Of a stretch of 7,365 nucleotides of DNA, positions 7,301 through 7,365 are shown piece by piece. The notes under the pieces were generated by a model. The model saw only the letters and a list, made by a program, of their open reading frames with translations, searched no databases and was not told the DNA's origin. The stretch is taken from contig JAAZMQ010000366.1 in the NCBI GenBank assembly GCA_012798745.1, forward strand, positions 1 to 7,365. The letters run 5' to 3'. The stretch is from Bacteroidales bacterium (GTDB taxonomy: Bacteria; Bacteroidota; Bacteroidia; Bacteroidales; Dysgonomonadaceae). Numbering within the stretch: position 1 is the first letter of the stretch; the number at the start of each line of letters is the position of its first letter. The translations under genes were made by a program, and so were the position numbers.

Positions 7301-7365
7301 TTTTTCTGAGAACGATTTTATCGTCTTTGATCTTTTGAAGGAAAAATTTAGATTGCTCATAAAAA
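4308..7365 (-). CDS. PLD-nuclease / SNF2-like helicase fusion, 5' end beyond the window
   Basis: Predicted cytoplasmic DNA translocase with a nuclease domain; 1018 codons are visible, numbered here from the first full codon at 7364. Residues 1-66 are the end of a phospholipase D-type domain: HAKLYIF (27-33) with His27/Lys29, then FITGSSNLT (46-54) and AGLTSQAEFNVEI. The usual Asp after HxKxxxx is Lys34 here. The superfamily 2 helicase core follows: Walker A GLGKT (178-182), DEAH box (255-258), LLTATPFNN (282-290), a long Lys/Glu-rich middle region, motif IV IIFSEY (629-634), motif V DILLTTDKISEGF (684-696) and arginine-finger motif VI QRVGRINR (718-725). About 290 residues without recognised motifs follow to the TAA at 4310-4308. 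A GTG at 7169-7167 could be taken as a start, but the frame continues upstream to the edge with clear PLD motifs, so the gene is 5'-partial. Probably the first of the two restriction genes; its promoter is not in the window. DISARM-type SNF2 helicases are a possible relative, but no other DISARM gene is visible. Confidence 0.93.
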   Translation of the reverse strand, partial: FYEQSKFFLQKIKDDKIVLRKTRDPNHAKLYIFKLEEGQIGRDKLFITGSSNLTSAGLTSQAEFNVEISDYGFDEAESYFDALWNDGIKITENDEVKKKVIKTLEQETLIKEITPFEAYLFVLKNYLDTFRGKVITRRLTEVLQENGYKTYRYQLDAVQQALSIIEKNNGVIIADVVGLGKTIIACSIAFELKKRGIVIAPPGIIGDRARSEGWKKYLEQFHLASLGWEAFSLGNLEQVSEFISRTDDIEVVIIDEAHRFRNEDTKDYEYLKNICRGKIVILLTATPFNNKPADIFSLLKLFIVPKKSSITLDDDLENKFRYFKSEFDKLSYIKRYYRSSDSQKRSRALFFYASLFNETVVNPNKIKKRTSTLAKQIRDVIEPVIIRRNRLDILNHPYYKNEVNELSIVEPPQEWFFELSKDQSAFYDKIIKHYFALPDEGGKFKGAIYKPFEYEFSKEEKLELDKEENFQYQQQFNLYDFMRRLLVKRFESSFGAFEQSVKNFINTHQIVLQFIRKTDKYILDRSLLEKIYKLDADDIENHLEKYSEKIKNNEYPKNHKVYKLKDFKRKNDFINDIQSDIELFQQILDEMHALDLVAKDPKAQRLIEGVKTVLNAPPENLFEPKRKVIIFSEYADTVKHLDPLLNESFNQRVLVVAGNLPAGKIREIIKNFDATAKQQSDDYDILLTTDKISEGFNLNRAGMVINYDIPWNPVRVIQRVGRINRISKKVFDKLYIVNFFPTEKGSDLVHSREIAAQKMFMIHNTLGEDAKIFNIDEEPTPSGLYSKIQRHPDYLEGESPYTKISKEFEALKEKYPDIVASLNDFPSRIKVAKENTENELFVVVKKQKLFVHHQLYDVNEEDKNHSIEDVEDVLDKIKADKNEPLLPLSNRFWEEYETIKNYSTNNKKNNKPLPENTLQTKAIIVLRSLLEVKDNPHITLLKPFIRMLLEDLLDYGTLSQYTLRRISNIDIKKNLAKGINELKALEEELGSDYLYKEKQRISQLSKEIIVAIENRKTD

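Overview
The window most likely comes from a member of the Bacteroidota. The reasons are the Lys/Asn/Glu-rich proteins, A/T-rich start regions with little Shine-Dalgarno signal at the methylase, the style of the DUF1848-type N-terminus at the left edge, and my recollection of similar methylases in that phylum. This is inference, because no taxonomic marker gene is present. All supported genes lie on the minus strand, so transcription runs from the right edge to the left edge.

Right and centre (7365 to 423): a two-gene restriction-modification or anti-phage operon. The first gene (4308 to beyond 7365) encodes a PLD-type nuclease domain fused to a SNF2-like superfamily 2 helicase. Its N-terminus lies outside the window. 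A GTG at 7169 looks like a start but is internal: the frame stays open to the edge and encodes the second half of a PLD site (HAK ... GSSN). After a 54-bp gap comes a 1276-residue Eco57I/type IIG-like N6-adenine DNA methyltransferase (423-4253), with motif X, motif I (DPAVGSGAF), motif IV (NPPY) and a C-terminal target-recognition region. Together they suggest a modification enzyme that also sets specificity, plus an ATP-driven translocase/nuclease that attacks unmodified DNA. No separate specificity subunit is visible.

The most unusual part is inside the methylase. Between the WMFGI segment and the NPPY motif, which are normally close together, about 195 in-frame residues are spliced in. They look like a REP-associated tyrosine transposase / Y1 HUH domain: a THNSR strand, an HVH metal-binding motif, and a Tyr in an AIDYINNN helix. 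A GC-rich, Thr/Asp-rich loop of that domain is encoded by short direct repeats and a REP-like imperfect palindrome (9-bp outer stem, 4-bp inner stem). The domain and the kind of DNA such enzymes recognise therefore lie in the same stretch of coding sequence. Base composition drops sharply to AT-rich just downstream of the NPPY codons, suggesting a mosaic gene with an exchanged target-recognition half.

Left (1 to 422): an AT-rich flank. It holds the first 28 codons of a DUF1848-like gene running off the left edge, a 53-codon small ORF with a good ribosome binding site, and a short open frame overlapping it by 8 bases that may be the tail of a broken gene. No tRNA, rRNA, CRISPR array or complete insertion sequence was seen.
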